Assembly: GCA_031255075.1 (NCBI GenBank)
Contig: JAIRTF010000253.1
Span: forward strand, 1 to 16,757
Origin: Bifidobacteriaceae bacterium
GTDB lineage: Bacteria; Actinomycetota; Actinomycetes; Actinomycetales; WQXJ01
Direction: 5' to 3'
Length of the DNA: 16,757 nucleotides
Positions within the stretch are counted from its first letter, which is position 1, and each line of letters starts with the position of its first letter. The translations under genes and the position numbers were made by a program. Below, piece by piece: positions 6,233 to 14,065 of this stretch. A model generated the notes under the pieces. It made no database searches. It was given only the letters and a program-made list of their open reading frames with translations, and was not told the DNA's origin.

Positions 6233-7696
6233 CTAGCTGGTCGCGGCGATGATTTCGCGGTAACGGTGGGCGGAGTCTTTGAGATAGCGCCGCTGACAAT
6301 CCGGGTAGTCCACATAGACCAACCCGAACCGTTTGGAGTACCCGCAAGCCCATTCAAAGTTGTCCATCAAGGACCACGCGAAATAGCCCTCCACCTTGGC
6401 GCCGGCCTGGATGGCGGCACCGACGGCCGCCAAATGCCGCTCCAGGTAGTCGATTCGCTTCGGATCAGCTACCTTGCCGTCAACCAGCTTGTCCGGGAAG
6501 GCTGATCCGTTCTCAGTCACCATCAGCGGCAACGATGGATACCGGGCGGATAGGCCGGTCAACAATTCGGTTAGGCCATCCGGTTTGATGTTCCATCCCA
6601 TGGCGGTCAGTGGGCCGGTCGGCTCCAATATCCGCACGTCTTCGGCTCCAACCCAAGGGCTGGGTTTGGCTCGCTCACCAGCCGTCCGGCGGCGCGCCTT
6701 ACCGGCTTTGCCGCCCTTGCCCGCTTTGACCGATTTCGCAGCCTTGCCGGGCGCGGTGGCCTCCGGCTCGGCGGCGGCCACGGTCATAGTCGAGTAGTAA
6801 TTGACACCTAGGCAGTTCAGCGGCTGGTGGATGCGGGCCAAATCGGCATCGTGCACAAAAGACCAATCCGTCACCGAAGCCAAATCGGCCACCAACTGGC
6901 TGGAATAGCGGCCGTCCAACAGCGGGCCATAGAAGATTTCGTCACCCACAGTGGTGATGCGGCGAACCGCTTCGGCGTCCTCCGGCGACTCACTGGCCGG
7001 GTGGACCACATGCGGGTTCAAGGCGACCGAAACCTTGGCAGCCGAACCGAGCGTGCCCCGGATCGCCTCGATTGCCAAGCCGTGGGCCAGATTCAGGTGG
7101 TGAGCGGCGGCTATGGAACCGGCTGGGCTGGTCAGACCGGGGGCGTGAATGCCTTCGGCATAGCCCAGGAAGGCAGCGCACCACGGTTCGTTGAGGGTGA
7201 TCCACAAATCGACCCGGTCGCCTAGGGTCCGCGACATCAAGGCCGCATAATCAGAGAAACGTTTGGGGGTGTCGCGGTTGAGCCAACCGCCGGAGTCCTC
7301 CAAGGCTTGCGGCAAATCCCAGTGGTACAGCGTTACAACCGGTTTGATGCCGCGTTCCAGCAGGCCATCAACCAGCCGTGAATAGAAGTTCACCCCGGCC
7401 GGGTTGGGCTGCCCTTTGCCGGTTGGTTGGATCCGCGACCAAGCTGTTGACAGCCGGTAGGCGTCAATGCCCAGATCAGCCATGATGTCGAGGTCTTCAC
7501 GCCAGCGGTGGTAGTGGTCACAGGTGACATCCCCGGTCTCACCGCCTGCGACTTTGCCGGGAGTGTGGCTGAAGGTGTCCCAAATCGACTGTCCGCGACC
7601 GTCTTGACAGACCGCGCCCTCAATTTGGTAGGCGGCGGTGGCCACGCCCCAGGTGAAGCCCTTGGGGAATGCGCGCGGGTCGAACTGGGCAGACAT
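6233..7696 (-). CDS. Glycoside hydrolase family 1 beta-glucosidase
   Basis: This 487-residue cytoplasmic enzyme hydrolyses beta-linked glucosides such as cellobiose or aryl glucosides, with retention. The family signatures are clear: FTWGVATAAYQIEGA at 14-28, the acid/base Glu170 in TLNEP, the nucleophile Glu395 in VTENGSAFPD, and substrate-binding HWDLPQ at 125-130 and LMDNFEWACGYSKRFGL near the end. It has no signal peptide. The ATG at 7696 has TTAGGA a few bases upstream. One oddity is residues 308-346, a run of Ala, Gly and Lys/Arg (KAAKSVKAGKGGKAGKARRR) in the loop after NYYS, where relatives have a much shorter segment. A short inverted repeat in the upstream region is listed separately. 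No sugar transporter is adjacent on the same strand, so the source of its substrate is not shown here. Confidence 0.93.
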   Translation of the reverse strand: MSAQFDPRAFPKGFTWGVATAAYQIEGAVCQDGRGQSIWDTFSHTPGKVAGGETGDVTCDHYHRWREDLDIMADLGIDAYRLSTAWSRIQPTGKGQPNPAGVNFYSRLVDGLLERGIKPVVTLYHWDLPQALEDSGGWLNRDTPKRFSDYAALMSRTLGDRVDLWITLNEPWCAAFLGYAEGIHAPGLTSPAGSIAAAHHLNLAHGLAIEAIRGTLGSAAKVSVALNPHVVHPASESPEDAEAVRRITTVGDEIFYGPLLDGRYSSQLVADLASVTDWSFVHDADLARIHQPLNCLGVNYYSTMTVAAAEPEATAPGKAAKSVKAGKGGKAGKARRRTAGERAKPSPWVGAEDVRILEPTGPLTAMGWNIKPDGLTELLTGLSARYPSLPLMVTENGSAFPDKLVDGKVADPKRIDYLERHLAAVGAAIQAGAKVEGYFAWSLMDNFEWACGYSKRFGLVYVDYPDCQRRYLKDSAHRYREIIAATS

Positions 7697-7768
7697 CGTG
7701 GTCCTAACTACTGGGGCGGGGCAGTTCTGCGCCCTGGGGGCGAATCTGATGATCCGTTCGGGGCGTTA

Positions 7769-7796
7769 CCAAATTAGTCTGCGGTTAGGAATTTGG
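7769..7796. promoter_or_regulatory. Inverted repeat upstream of the beta-glucosidase gene
   Basis: CCAAATT (7769-7775) and AATTTGG (7790-7796) form a perfect 7-bp inverted repeat with a 14-base spacer, 73 bp before the beta-glucosidase start. The position fits an operator. No clear promoter hexamers were found beside it, so this is a weak call. Confidence 0.3.
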
Positions 7797-7860
7797 CCTG
7801 GGACGTTAGGTGTCCGCGACGGCGGCCGCGCTTCAGGCTACAGCTGATCCTGAGGGTGGT

Positions 7861-8307
7861 TCAGCTTTCCCAGGCCACCAAGCTGTCGCCATCCAAGGTG
7901 CCATCCGGCCAGACAGCCCGCACCACACCGGCGGCGGCCAGCGCCTTGCGGCAGCCCGGACAGGGAGGATCGGTGATGTAGGCCGTGGCGCCGGCCGTGT
8001 CACGGGTGGCAAACAGCAGCGCGTTCAATTCGGCGTGAATGGCCACACAAAAGCCGGGGCTGCCGGGGCGGTCATAGTCACCAAGCCCAGGGACCTGGTC
8101 GTAGCTCAGTTGGCCGCGGGGGCACGCCCCTTCCAGACAGTCCGGCCGGCCTGGGGCGGCACCGTTGTAACCGGTGGCGATGATCCGCCGGTCCACCACC
8201 AATACCGCACCAACCCGGCGGCGAACACACTTGGCCCTGGCGGCCACGGCCCGCGCAATACCAAGGAAGTATTCATCCCAAGTGGGGACCGTTACCGGAC
8301 CGCTCAT
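7861..8307 (-). CDS. dCMP deaminase (deoxycytidylate deaminase, zinc-dependent)
   Basis: This 148-residue enzyme converts dCMP to dUMP, feeding thymidylate synthesis. The zinc-site motifs are complete: His91 and catalytic Glu93 in IHAELNA, and Cys116 and Cys119 in PPCPGC. The N-terminus TWDEYFLGIARAVAARA and the GYNGAAPGRPDCLEGACPRG segment are typical of actinobacterial members, whose middle loop is longer than in E. coli CDA-type enzymes. The frame continues up to a GTG at 8331, but ATG 8307 is preferred because AAAGGTAGAG lies directly before it. It stands between the sugar locus and the beta-glucosidase gene without tight spacing to either, so it is probably transcribed alone. The related family of tRNA or riboflavin deaminases is less likely given the conserved loop. 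Confidence 0.88.
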   Translation of the reverse strand: MSGPVTVPTWDEYFLGIARAVAARAKCVRRRVGAVLVVDRRIIATGYNGAAPGRPDCLEGACPRGQLSYDQVPGLGDYDRPGSPGFCVAIHAELNALLFATRDTAGATAYITDPPCPGCRKALAAAGVVRAVWPDGTLDGDSLVAWES

Positions 8308-8352
8308 CCGCTCTACCTTTCTAACCGCCACAGTGCGTCAGGCAGATTACCA

Positions 8353-8416
8353 CCGCACCTGCCCAGTGCCGCGCTCGGACCCCCACCGGCGGCGGCACCG
8401 GGCAGACGAGGTGCGG
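8353..8416 (-). terminator. Large nested hairpin ending the sugar locus
   Basis: CCGCACCT (8353-8360) pairs perfectly with AGGTGCGG (8409-8416). Inside it, GTGCCG (8366-8371) pairs with CGGCAC (8393-8398), and GCCC with GGGC adds more pairing. The structure begins at the base next to the stop codon of the dehydrogenase gene, as expected for a terminator of the minus-strand operon. There is no T-run after it, so it would be a T-less terminator or an mRNA 3'-end stabiliser. Confidence 0.5.
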
Positions 8417-9463
8417 TCAGAAGCGCCGGCGGAAGGCCAATGCCGGCATCTTCTCTGAGGTGACGTAGCCTGGATCAGCGGCTATTACGTCTGGCATGCG
8501 GTTCACACAGCAGGCGCAGGTCATCTCCACCGTGGCTGGGCTGTCCAGACCGAGTTTCATGTCCGGTTCGCCCTCAACGTTCCAATCGTTCAGGTCAATT
8601 TCACCCGGTGCGAAGACATTGCCAATGCATTCGGTGACAATGGTGACACCTTCAGCGGTTTCGAATTCGACAATGGTCTTCAGGCCGGTTGGATCACCGG
8701 CGGCAATGGTCTTGCCCAGAGTCTCGGAATACAGATCTTCGGTGTGGGCGGTGGCCTCACCGCGTTGGGTCCGCTTGGTCACATTGAGCCCCAACGCGGA
8801 GGCAATCCAACCATTGACCGGCCACATATAGCCGGGCAGGAATTCGCCACCGGCAATCAACGCGGCTTGCTTTTCCGGGCTGACGTTGTTGACCTTCAGG
8901 ATTTTCTCATCGAATTCCGCCGGGGACAGACCGGCGCCATGCTGGGCGGCGGTCTCCAGGCCGTAGTCCTCCAGGTTGTAGCTGGAGATCCCGCGGATCT
9001 TCTCGATCGAGGCGGCCGTGGCAGCCAGGGCCGTAACCATTGAGCCCCAGGAAACATCCTGGTAGCCAGAACCAGTGAAGGTCACTCCGCCAGCCTTGGC
9101 GACTTGGTCGATGAGCGATGCCGTCAGTGGATCGGAGTCCCACCCGTAGAACAGCTCTTCACAGATGGACACCCCATTGACCCCATTCTGGGCCAAGATT
9201 TCGATAGTTGGGAAAATTGACCGCATCAGGCTTTGAGTGGTGATGATGGCAATATCCGGCTTGACGCGTTTCAACGAAGCATCCAGGTCGTCAAATGATT
9301 CAATGGCGACACCCACCTTTTCGCCACCAATAACGGTTGACACATCCTGGCCAATTTTGCTTGGGACCACATCATAGGCGCCCACCAGTTCCGCGTTCCG
9401 TTCCAATGCGTAGCGCATAGTGAATGCAGACATCTTGCCGCAGCCGACTTGCACAACTCTCAT
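8417..9463 (-). CDS. NAD(P)-dependent dehydrogenase of the DapB/2,4-diaminopentanoate dehydrogenase-like family
   Basis: This 348-residue oxidoreductase starts at ATG 9463, right behind a perfect AAAGGAGG; the frame extends 14 codons further but without such a site. Residues 1-30 form a Rossmann NAD(P) fold: MRVVQVGCGKMSAFTMRYAL, then LVGAYDVVPSKIGQDV. Residues around 75-140 (KPDIAIITTQSLMRSIFPTI, then GVSICEELFYGWDSDP) match the pattern of diaminopentanoate dehydrogenase-like proteins, in which a conserved EEL follows the nucleotide domain. The C-terminal half is the catalytic and dimer domain. The substrate is not identified: family members act on amino acids or diamines, yet the gene lies at the end of a sugar locus, 114 bp after the transaldolase. 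It could use an amino sugar, a sugar acid or an unrelated amine. Its own strong ribosome binding site would allow high expression. Confidence 0.65.
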   Translation of the reverse strand: MRVVQVGCGKMSAFTMRYALERNAELVGAYDVVPSKIGQDVSTVIGGEKVGVAIESFDDLDASLKRVKPDIAIITTQSLMRSIFPTIEILAQNGVNGVSICEELFYGWDSDPLTASLIDQVAKAGGVTFTGSGYQDVSWGSMVTALAATAASIEKIRGISSYNLEDYGLETAAQHGAGLSPAEFDEKILKVNNVSPEKQAALIAGGEFLPGYMWPVNGWIASALGLNVTKRTQRGEATAHTEDLYSETLGKTIAAGDPTGLKTIVEFETAEGVTIVTECIGNVFAPGEIDLNDWNVEGEPDMKLGLDSPATVEMTCACCVNRMPDVIAADPGYVTSEKMPALAFRRRF

Positions 9464-9511
9464 GATTTCATCCTCCTTTGGACGGCACTTCAAGGTCATT
9501 TTCAATGGTAC

Positions 9512-9562
9512 GCGGGCCCAACTGCCCGCTCAACGGGAGTTACGTCCCAGCCCAAGGGCTGG
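9512..9562. repeat. Two GC-rich hairpins between transaldolase and dehydrogenase genes
   Basis: GCGGGC (9512-9517) pairs with GCCCGC (9524-9529), and CCAGCCC (9547-9553) pairs with GGGCTGG (9556-9562). Neither has a T-run on the minus strand. They may dampen read-through to the dehydrogenase or stabilise the upstream mRNA. Confidence 0.35.
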
Positions 9563-9577
9563 CCATGGCCGACTGGT

Positions 9578-10249
9578 TCAGTCCCCCGCTAGACCGGCGG
9601 CCCGGTTGAATTCAGCCGCTGCCGCCAGCGCCGGCGGGTAGTTCGCCAGCTGTTCGGCCAGGTCACAGTTCAAGGTGAAAGAACCAACTCCGCCGGCCGC
9701 CAATCCACCGATTTGATCCAGAGAGCGAATCGAGGCCGCCACCGTCTCCACGCCGGCCCGAGCACAGATCTGAGCAATCTGCAGTACCGCCTGTTCACCA
9801 TTGCCCAATTGTTCGTCAATCCGGCCCAGATAGGGGGCGGCATAGCCCACCTTCGGTGCCAGAGCACAAGCCGCCAACGCCTGAGCCGGGTGATACAGCG
9901 CCGTCAACAGCACCTGGTCCCACTGTGCCGGCAGCCTACCCACAGCAGACAAGCCAGCACTAGTTGCCGGCACCTTCAGCACCAACTCGGCCACCTGCAT
10001 AAGCGGGCCAAGCTCACCGGCCAACCGCGCGGCATCGGCCAGCAAGTCTGCCGTTGAGCGGCCAACTGCCTGCACAAACACTCGTTTGGCGCCGGCTCTG
10101 GCCATCGCCTCGACCACCTCCGCACGGTCAGGCGAACCGAGCCCGGCTTTGGCCAGAATCAACGGAGTGGTGGTTACGCCGCCGAATATGCCGGTCGCCA
10201 ACAGCGGCCGGGCACGGGCTACATCAGCGGTGTCCAAGTAGACGGTCAT
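9578..10249 (-). CDS. Transaldolase / fructose-6-phosphate aldolase-like (TalC/FSA family)
   Basis: This 223-residue protein has the length of FSA/TalC aldolases rather than of full transaldolases. These enzymes cleave or transfer dihydroxyacetone units through a Schiff base. Visible family features are LDTAD at 5-9, Gln60 in VFVQAV, the Schiff-base Lys92 in LVLKVPAT, and Tyr140 in the APYLGRIDEQ segment. Unusually, residues 26-30 read TTTPL where the family has TTNPS, so Asn28 is replaced by Thr. The start is ATG 10249, sharing ATGA with the stop codon of the kinase gene. This is a classical translational coupling, and the longer frame upstream is not used. With the kinase and isomerase it should split a phosphorylated or free ketose into triose-level products. 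Confidence 0.8.
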   Translation of the reverse strand: MTVYLDTADVARARPLLATGIFGGVTTTPLILAKAGLGSPDRAEVVEAMARAGAKRVFVQAVGRSTADLLADAARLAGELGPLMQVAELVLKVPATSAGLSAVGRLPAQWDQVLLTALYHPAQALAACALAPKVGYAAPYLGRIDEQLGNGEQAVLQIAQICARAGVETVAASIRSLDQIGGLAAGGVGSFTLNCDLAEQLANYPPALAAAAEFNRAAGLAGD

Positions 10250-11700
10250 CGGTCCAACTCCCGGTAGGCGGCCAGTTTCCCGTAACGCTCCCGGATGGCG
10301 GCGGGCACGGGCTGGCCGGGCAACGCCCGCTGGGCTATGGCCGGGCGCCAAGTATCGCGCAGTTCGTCAACCTCAGCGCCATCCAGAATGGCGGCGGCCT
10401 GCAAGCAGACCCCTCGCGCGGCGGCGTCACCGGCGTCCAACACCACCACTTCGCGTTGCAGGAAATCGGCAATGGACTGCCGGTAGGCGGCCGATGCCGC
10501 GCCGCCGCCTGTCGCCACCACCGGGCCAGGGCCAACCAAGCCACAGCTTTCAATGGCTTCGAAGGCCGCCATCAGACCCAGGACCACGCCATCGACCGCC
10601 GCCCTGGCTAGTTGCGCGTCGGTGGTAGCCGTCGAAAGGCCGGCCAAGATTCCCACCGCGTCCGGCAGGTCCGGCGAGCGTTCGCCATCCAGGAAGGCCG
10701 CCAATGTCAGGCTGCGCTGATCCGGCGGAACAGACAGCGCCAAGGCGTCAAACTCTTCGGTGGTCAGGCGCAGCAGGCGGCGGAACCAATCCGTCACCTT
10801 GGTGGCGTTGAGGGTGCAGACCAGCGGCAGGTAACGCCCGGTGGTGTCGCAGACGCCGTTGACATAGCCGGTCGGGTCGTGGACCGAATTCTCCGAAACG
10901 GTCATCGCCACCCCGGAAGTGCCCAAAGTGAACAACGGCTGACCGGTCCGCAGTCCCAAACCCAGGCTGCCGGCATGCTGATCGCCGCCGCCGGGACCGA
11001 CCAGCGCGTCGGGTGGCAAACCCAGCTCAGCAGCGGCTTCAGCACAAACCCTCCCTGCGGCCTGGCTGGGACCCAACACCTCCGGCAGCCGCAGATGGGT
11101 TACCCCGGCAAACCGTTCAATCAGATCAACCCGGTAACGCCCCTCATGGGCGGCGTAATAGCCCGTGCCGGACGCCTCAGACCGGTCTGTCACCAAGGCG
11201 CCGGTCAACTTCCAGGTCAGATAGTCATGCGGCAGGCAGGCGCTGGCTGCGCGCTGAAGTGTGTCCGGTTCGTGGGCGGCCATCCAAGCCAATTTGGTGA
11301 TGGTGAAAGCGGCTGTAGGCACGGAGCCGACTGCCTCAGCCCAGGCCGGTTTGCCGAGTTGTTGAACCATGGCGGTGGCCTGCGGCGCCGAGGTCAGGTC
11401 ATTCCACAGTTTGACTGGCCGCAGCACTCTACCGGTCGCGTCCTGTAACACCAGCCCGTGGCATTGGGCCGCCACTCCCAAGGCTTTGACGTCCTGGGCT
11501 GTGACCCCGGCCGCTTTGACGGCCCGGCCAAAGGCCAACGTCAGCGCCGTCCACCAATCGGCCGGGTTCTGTTCGGAGACCGGCGGCGTGGTGGGTGGAT
11601 GCGGAGCACTACCAACGCCCAATAGCCGCCCGGTGGCCGCTTCGCGGATTTCCACCTTGCAGGACTGGGTCGATGAGTCAATTCCCGCTACTACCGCCAC
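10246..11700 (-). CDS. xylB: FGGY-family carbohydrate kinase, xylulokinase-like
   Basis: This 484-residue kinase is the usual size for xylulokinase. It has the first phosphate motif GIDSSTQS at 6-13, QCHGLVLQD at 79-87 (relatives have QMHG, so Met is Cys here), and GGGDQHAGSLG with the catalytic base Asp240. TLGTSGVAMTVS follows, and the C-terminal ATP site is VVATGGGAASAAYRQ. Length and motif order match XylB better than glycerol kinase, ribulokinase or LsrK, but specificity in FGGY kinases is hard to read from motifs. The substrate is probably D-xylulose or a related ketose. The start is GTG 11700 with GAGGAGG immediately upstream. It is coupled to the transaldolase gene by a 4-bp overlap and follows the isomerase gene after 100 bp. 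Confidence 0.82.
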   Translation of the reverse strand: MAVVAGIDSSTQSCKVEIREAATGRLLGVGSAPHPPTTPPVSEQNPADWWTALTLAFGRAVKAAGVTAQDVKALGVAAQCHGLVLQDATGRVLRPVKLWNDLTSAPQATAMVQQLGKPAWAEAVGSVPTAAFTITKLAWMAAHEPDTLQRAASACLPHDYLTWKLTGALVTDRSEASGTGYYAAHEGRYRVDLIERFAGVTHLRLPEVLGPSQAAGRVCAEAAAELGLPPDALVGPGGGDQHAGSLGLGLRTGQPLFTLGTSGVAMTVSENSVHDPTGYVNGVCDTTGRYLPLVCTLNATKVTDWFRRLLRLTTEEFDALALSVPPDQRSLTLAAFLDGERSPDLPDAVGILAGLSTATTDAQLARAAVDGVVLGLMAAFEAIESCGLVGPGPVVATGGGAASAAYRQSIADFLQREVVVLDAGDAAARGVCLQAAAILDGAEVDELRDTWRPAIAQRALPGQPVPAAIRERYGKLAAYRELDR

Positions 11701-11800
11701 TGACCCTCCTCAATCTGGGCGATTCGACTGTCTGCTAGTTATTGCCGGCGTCTGCTCAGCGATCCGTCCACTTTCTGATCCGCCTGGGGGCTTGGGCGGC

Positions 11801-12436
11801 TCAGAGGCTGTCTTGGCTGATCGGCTCCAGCGGCGCCAAGTCGTGGTCCTCGGCGCCCACGGCGCCGGCCGGATGGGTGAACAGCAACTGGCTCCAGCTA
11901 TAGCCTTTCATGCGCATCAGCACCTGGGCTAGGGCATCTCCCCAGGCCCCGACCACCAAAGTGGACCCCATGGCGACCACGCCACCCGGGTCAATCACAT
12001 CATCTGTCGGCAGCAGCACCACCAAATCCGCTACCCGGGCCAGCGGCGCGTCCGCTGCTGAAGTCAGAGCCACCACTTTGGCGCCCCGCCGGCGGACCCG
12101 TTCCGACAGTTGGTTCAGCTCATCAGATTTCCCGCCCCGCGAAATTGCGATCATCACATCGCCGGCGGTCACCGCGCCCATGGTGCCGTGTAGCGCATCC
12201 ATCGGCTGTAAGAACACCGCCGGAGTGCCGCAAACCGACAGCAGATGGGCCATGCGGTGGGCCATTGCCCCGGAAGTGCCGGCCCCGGCCACGAACACTT
12301 TGCCGTCCATGTTCAACAGCAAAGACACCACGTCCACAAATGTCGGGTCAAAGTTGGTCGCCAATGCCTGCAGACCGGTCAACTCGTTACGAACCACGTC
12401 TTTGGCGGCCTCGAGCGGTCCGTTAGCCGGGCTCAT
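11801..12436 (-). CDS. SIS-domain sugar-phosphate isomerase, KdsD/GutQ-like
   Basis: This 211-residue protein is a single SIS domain. It has the phosphosugar-binding GAGTSG at 51-56 and the SRGGKSDEL loop at 99-107. It also has both histidines characteristic of arabinose-5-phosphate isomerases: His83 in DALHGTMG and His188 in FTHPAGAVG. KdsD-type enzymes interconvert ribulose 5-phosphate and arabinose 5-phosphate but usually carry two CBS domains, which are absent here. Stand-alone forms occur in sugar operons. Related 6-phospho-3-hexuloisomerases are an alternative. The ATG at 12436 is one base after the stop of the ATPase gene, and its AAGGAG site lies inside that gene, so translation is coupled to the importer. 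It likely converts the incoming sugar phosphate to the ketose used by the pathway. Confidence 0.75.
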   Translation of the reverse strand: MSPANGPLEAAKDVVRNELTGLQALATNFDPTFVDVVSLLLNMDGKVFVAGAGTSGAMAHRMAHLLSVCGTPAVFLQPMDALHGTMGAVTAGDVMIAISRGGKSDELNQLSERVRRRGAKVVALTSAADAPLARVADLVVLLPTDDVIDPGGVVAMGSTLVVGAWGDALAQVLMRMKGYSWSQLLFTHPAGAVGAEDHDLAPLEPISQDSL

Positions 12437-12437
12437 G

Positions 12438-14048
12438 TCAACTCCTTCGGGATTCGCCCGCCCACGCCGCCTGGCGAAGATCGGGGATGGTTAGTTGGTC
12501 GGCTGCAAGCCGTTCGCCGCCGCAGCGCCCAGATTGGAAGACTGTTACGAAGTCTGACACTTCCAGGATTTCCTCTTCTTCAGAGGACACTAGCAACACG
12601 GTCAGGCCGGATTCTTCCGCCAGGCGGCGAATGATCCGGTGGATCTCAACTTTGACACCAATGTCTACGCCTTTGGTTGGCTCATCCAAAGCCAACACCT
12701 TTGGGGCTTGCCCCAGAGCGCGGGCCAGAACCACCTTCTGCTGGTTGCCACCGGATAGCGATTCGACGGGCGCCCGGCGGTCGCCTAGAACTCTGAGTTG
12801 GTCCAGCAGGTCATCTGAGTTCTTGAGGGCGGCTTTAACTTGCAGCACCCCGGCTTTGGCGTACTTCGGCAAGATGGGCAACGCCACGTTGTAGCGCGGA
12901 TCCAGCTTGGCCACGATGCCTGATTTCTTGCGTTCTTCCGTGACATAGGCCAGGCCGTGTTTGGCGGCTTTGGCTGGGCTCTTGGGCCGGTAGGCCTTGC
13001 CATAGAGGGTCAACTGGCCAGAGACCAACGGATCGAGTCCCATCAACGCCCGCAGGAATTCCGTCCGGCCGGAGCCGATCAGCCCATAGAGCCCCAGCAC
13101 TTGGCCGGCGTAGGCGGTCAGCGACACATCGGTCAGCGCCGGGGTGCTCAAGTGTTCAGCTTTGATGGTGGGCTCGGTCTGGGCGCCTGCCGCGGCCGTG
13201 GTGCCGGCAGCCGGTTGGCCTTCGGCTTCGGTGTCATTTTGCCTGGCCGATGCCGCGCCCGGCGACTTCTTGACCCGCCCGGCTGCTAGGTCCCCGGCGG
13301 CGGCATCGCCCGCTATGGCGGCCACCAATTCGGCTCGCGGCACCGAGGCGGCCGGGCCGTCAATCTTGACCTTGCCGTCTACCAAGGCGACCACATGATC
13401 AGACACCCGGTACAGCTCATCAAGTTTGTGGCTGATGAACAGCACACCGATGTTCTCTTCGCGGGCTAGCGCGCTGACCAAATCCAGCAGCGCGCCAATC
13501 TGTTCGCCTTCCAGCGAGGTGGTGGGCTCATCCAACAACAGATAGCGGGCCTTGCGGTGGATGGCCACTGCGATCTCCATCAGCTGGCGGACCGCCACCG
13601 AATAGGCTTCGACCGGTTTGGTCACATCCACGTCCAGTGAGAACCGGTCCATGGCGGCCTTGGCCTGTTCACGCATGGCTTCCATGCGCAAGGTGCCGTA
13701 GGCAGTCATCTCGGAACCAAGATGGACGTTCTGAGTAACCGTCAAGTTGGATAGCAGCGACAGCTCTTGGTAGACGGTCGCTATACCGGAGGCCAAAGCA
13801 TCAGCCGGGCTGGAGAAGGACATCTCACGGCCATCAATGGTGATGGTGCCCGAATCCGGTTTGATAGCGCCGGAGATCGCCTTGATCAGGGTTGATTTTC
13901 CGGCCCCGTTGTGGCCTACCAGGCCAAGCACCTGGCCAGGCCGAACACCTATGCTCACGCCATCTAAAGCTGGCACACCAGCGTAGCGTTTGATTATGTC
14001 CCGAACCGCGAGCCCTGCGGCGGGTGTTTCGGTGTCCGACCTGGCCAT
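12438..14048 (-). CDS. Sugar ABC transporter ATPase, RbsA-like with two ABC domains
   Basis: This 536-residue protein is the energy unit of a ribose-type (CUT2) importer. The first ABC domain has Walker A GHNGAGKS (45-52) and Walker B LLLDEP (about 170-175), with a degenerate signature at YSVAVRQ near 149. The second has the degenerate Walker A GLIGSGRT (322-329), normal for this family, the intact signature LSGGNQQK (431-438) and ALDEPTKG (453-460). Between them, residues 246-293 form a long Ala/Gly/Glu/Lys linker (for example AAGTTAAAGAQTEPT) that RbsA does not have. The start is ATG 14048, 17 bp after the stop of the binding-protein gene; its ribosome binding site is weak. It should pair with the single permease of this locus as a homodimer. 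Confidence 0.92.
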   Translation of the reverse strand: MARSDTETPAAGLAVRDIIKRYAGVPALDGVSIGVRPGQVLGLVGHNGAGKSTLIKAISGAIKPDSGTITIDGREMSFSSPADALASGIATVYQELSLLSNLTVTQNVHLGSEMTAYGTLRMEAMREQAKAAMDRFSLDVDVTKPVEAYSVAVRQLMEIAVAIHRKARYLLLDEPTTSLEGEQIGALLDLVSALAREENIGVLFISHKLDELYRVSDHVVALVDGKVKIDGPAASVPRAELVAAIAGDAAAGDLAAGRVKKSPGAASARQNDTEAEGQPAAGTTAAAGAQTEPTIKAEHLSTPALTDVSLTAYAGQVLGLYGLIGSGRTEFLRALMGLDPLVSGQLTLYGKAYRPKSPAKAAKHGLAYVTEERKKSGIVAKLDPRYNVALPILPKYAKAGVLQVKAALKNSDDLLDQLRVLGDRRAPVESLSGGNQQKVVLARALGQAPKVLALDEPTKGVDIGVKVEIHRIIRRLAEESGLTVLLVSSEEEEILEVSDFVTVFQSGRCGGERLAADQLTIPDLRQAAWAGESRRS

Positions 14049-14065
14049 GGCGCTATCCGTCAGCC

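Noticed and set aside
10612..11448. 278-codon open frame on the plus strand
   Set aside because: It is antisense to the xylulokinase gene, whose motifs are intact; the product is Gln/Gly/Arg-rich without family likeness.
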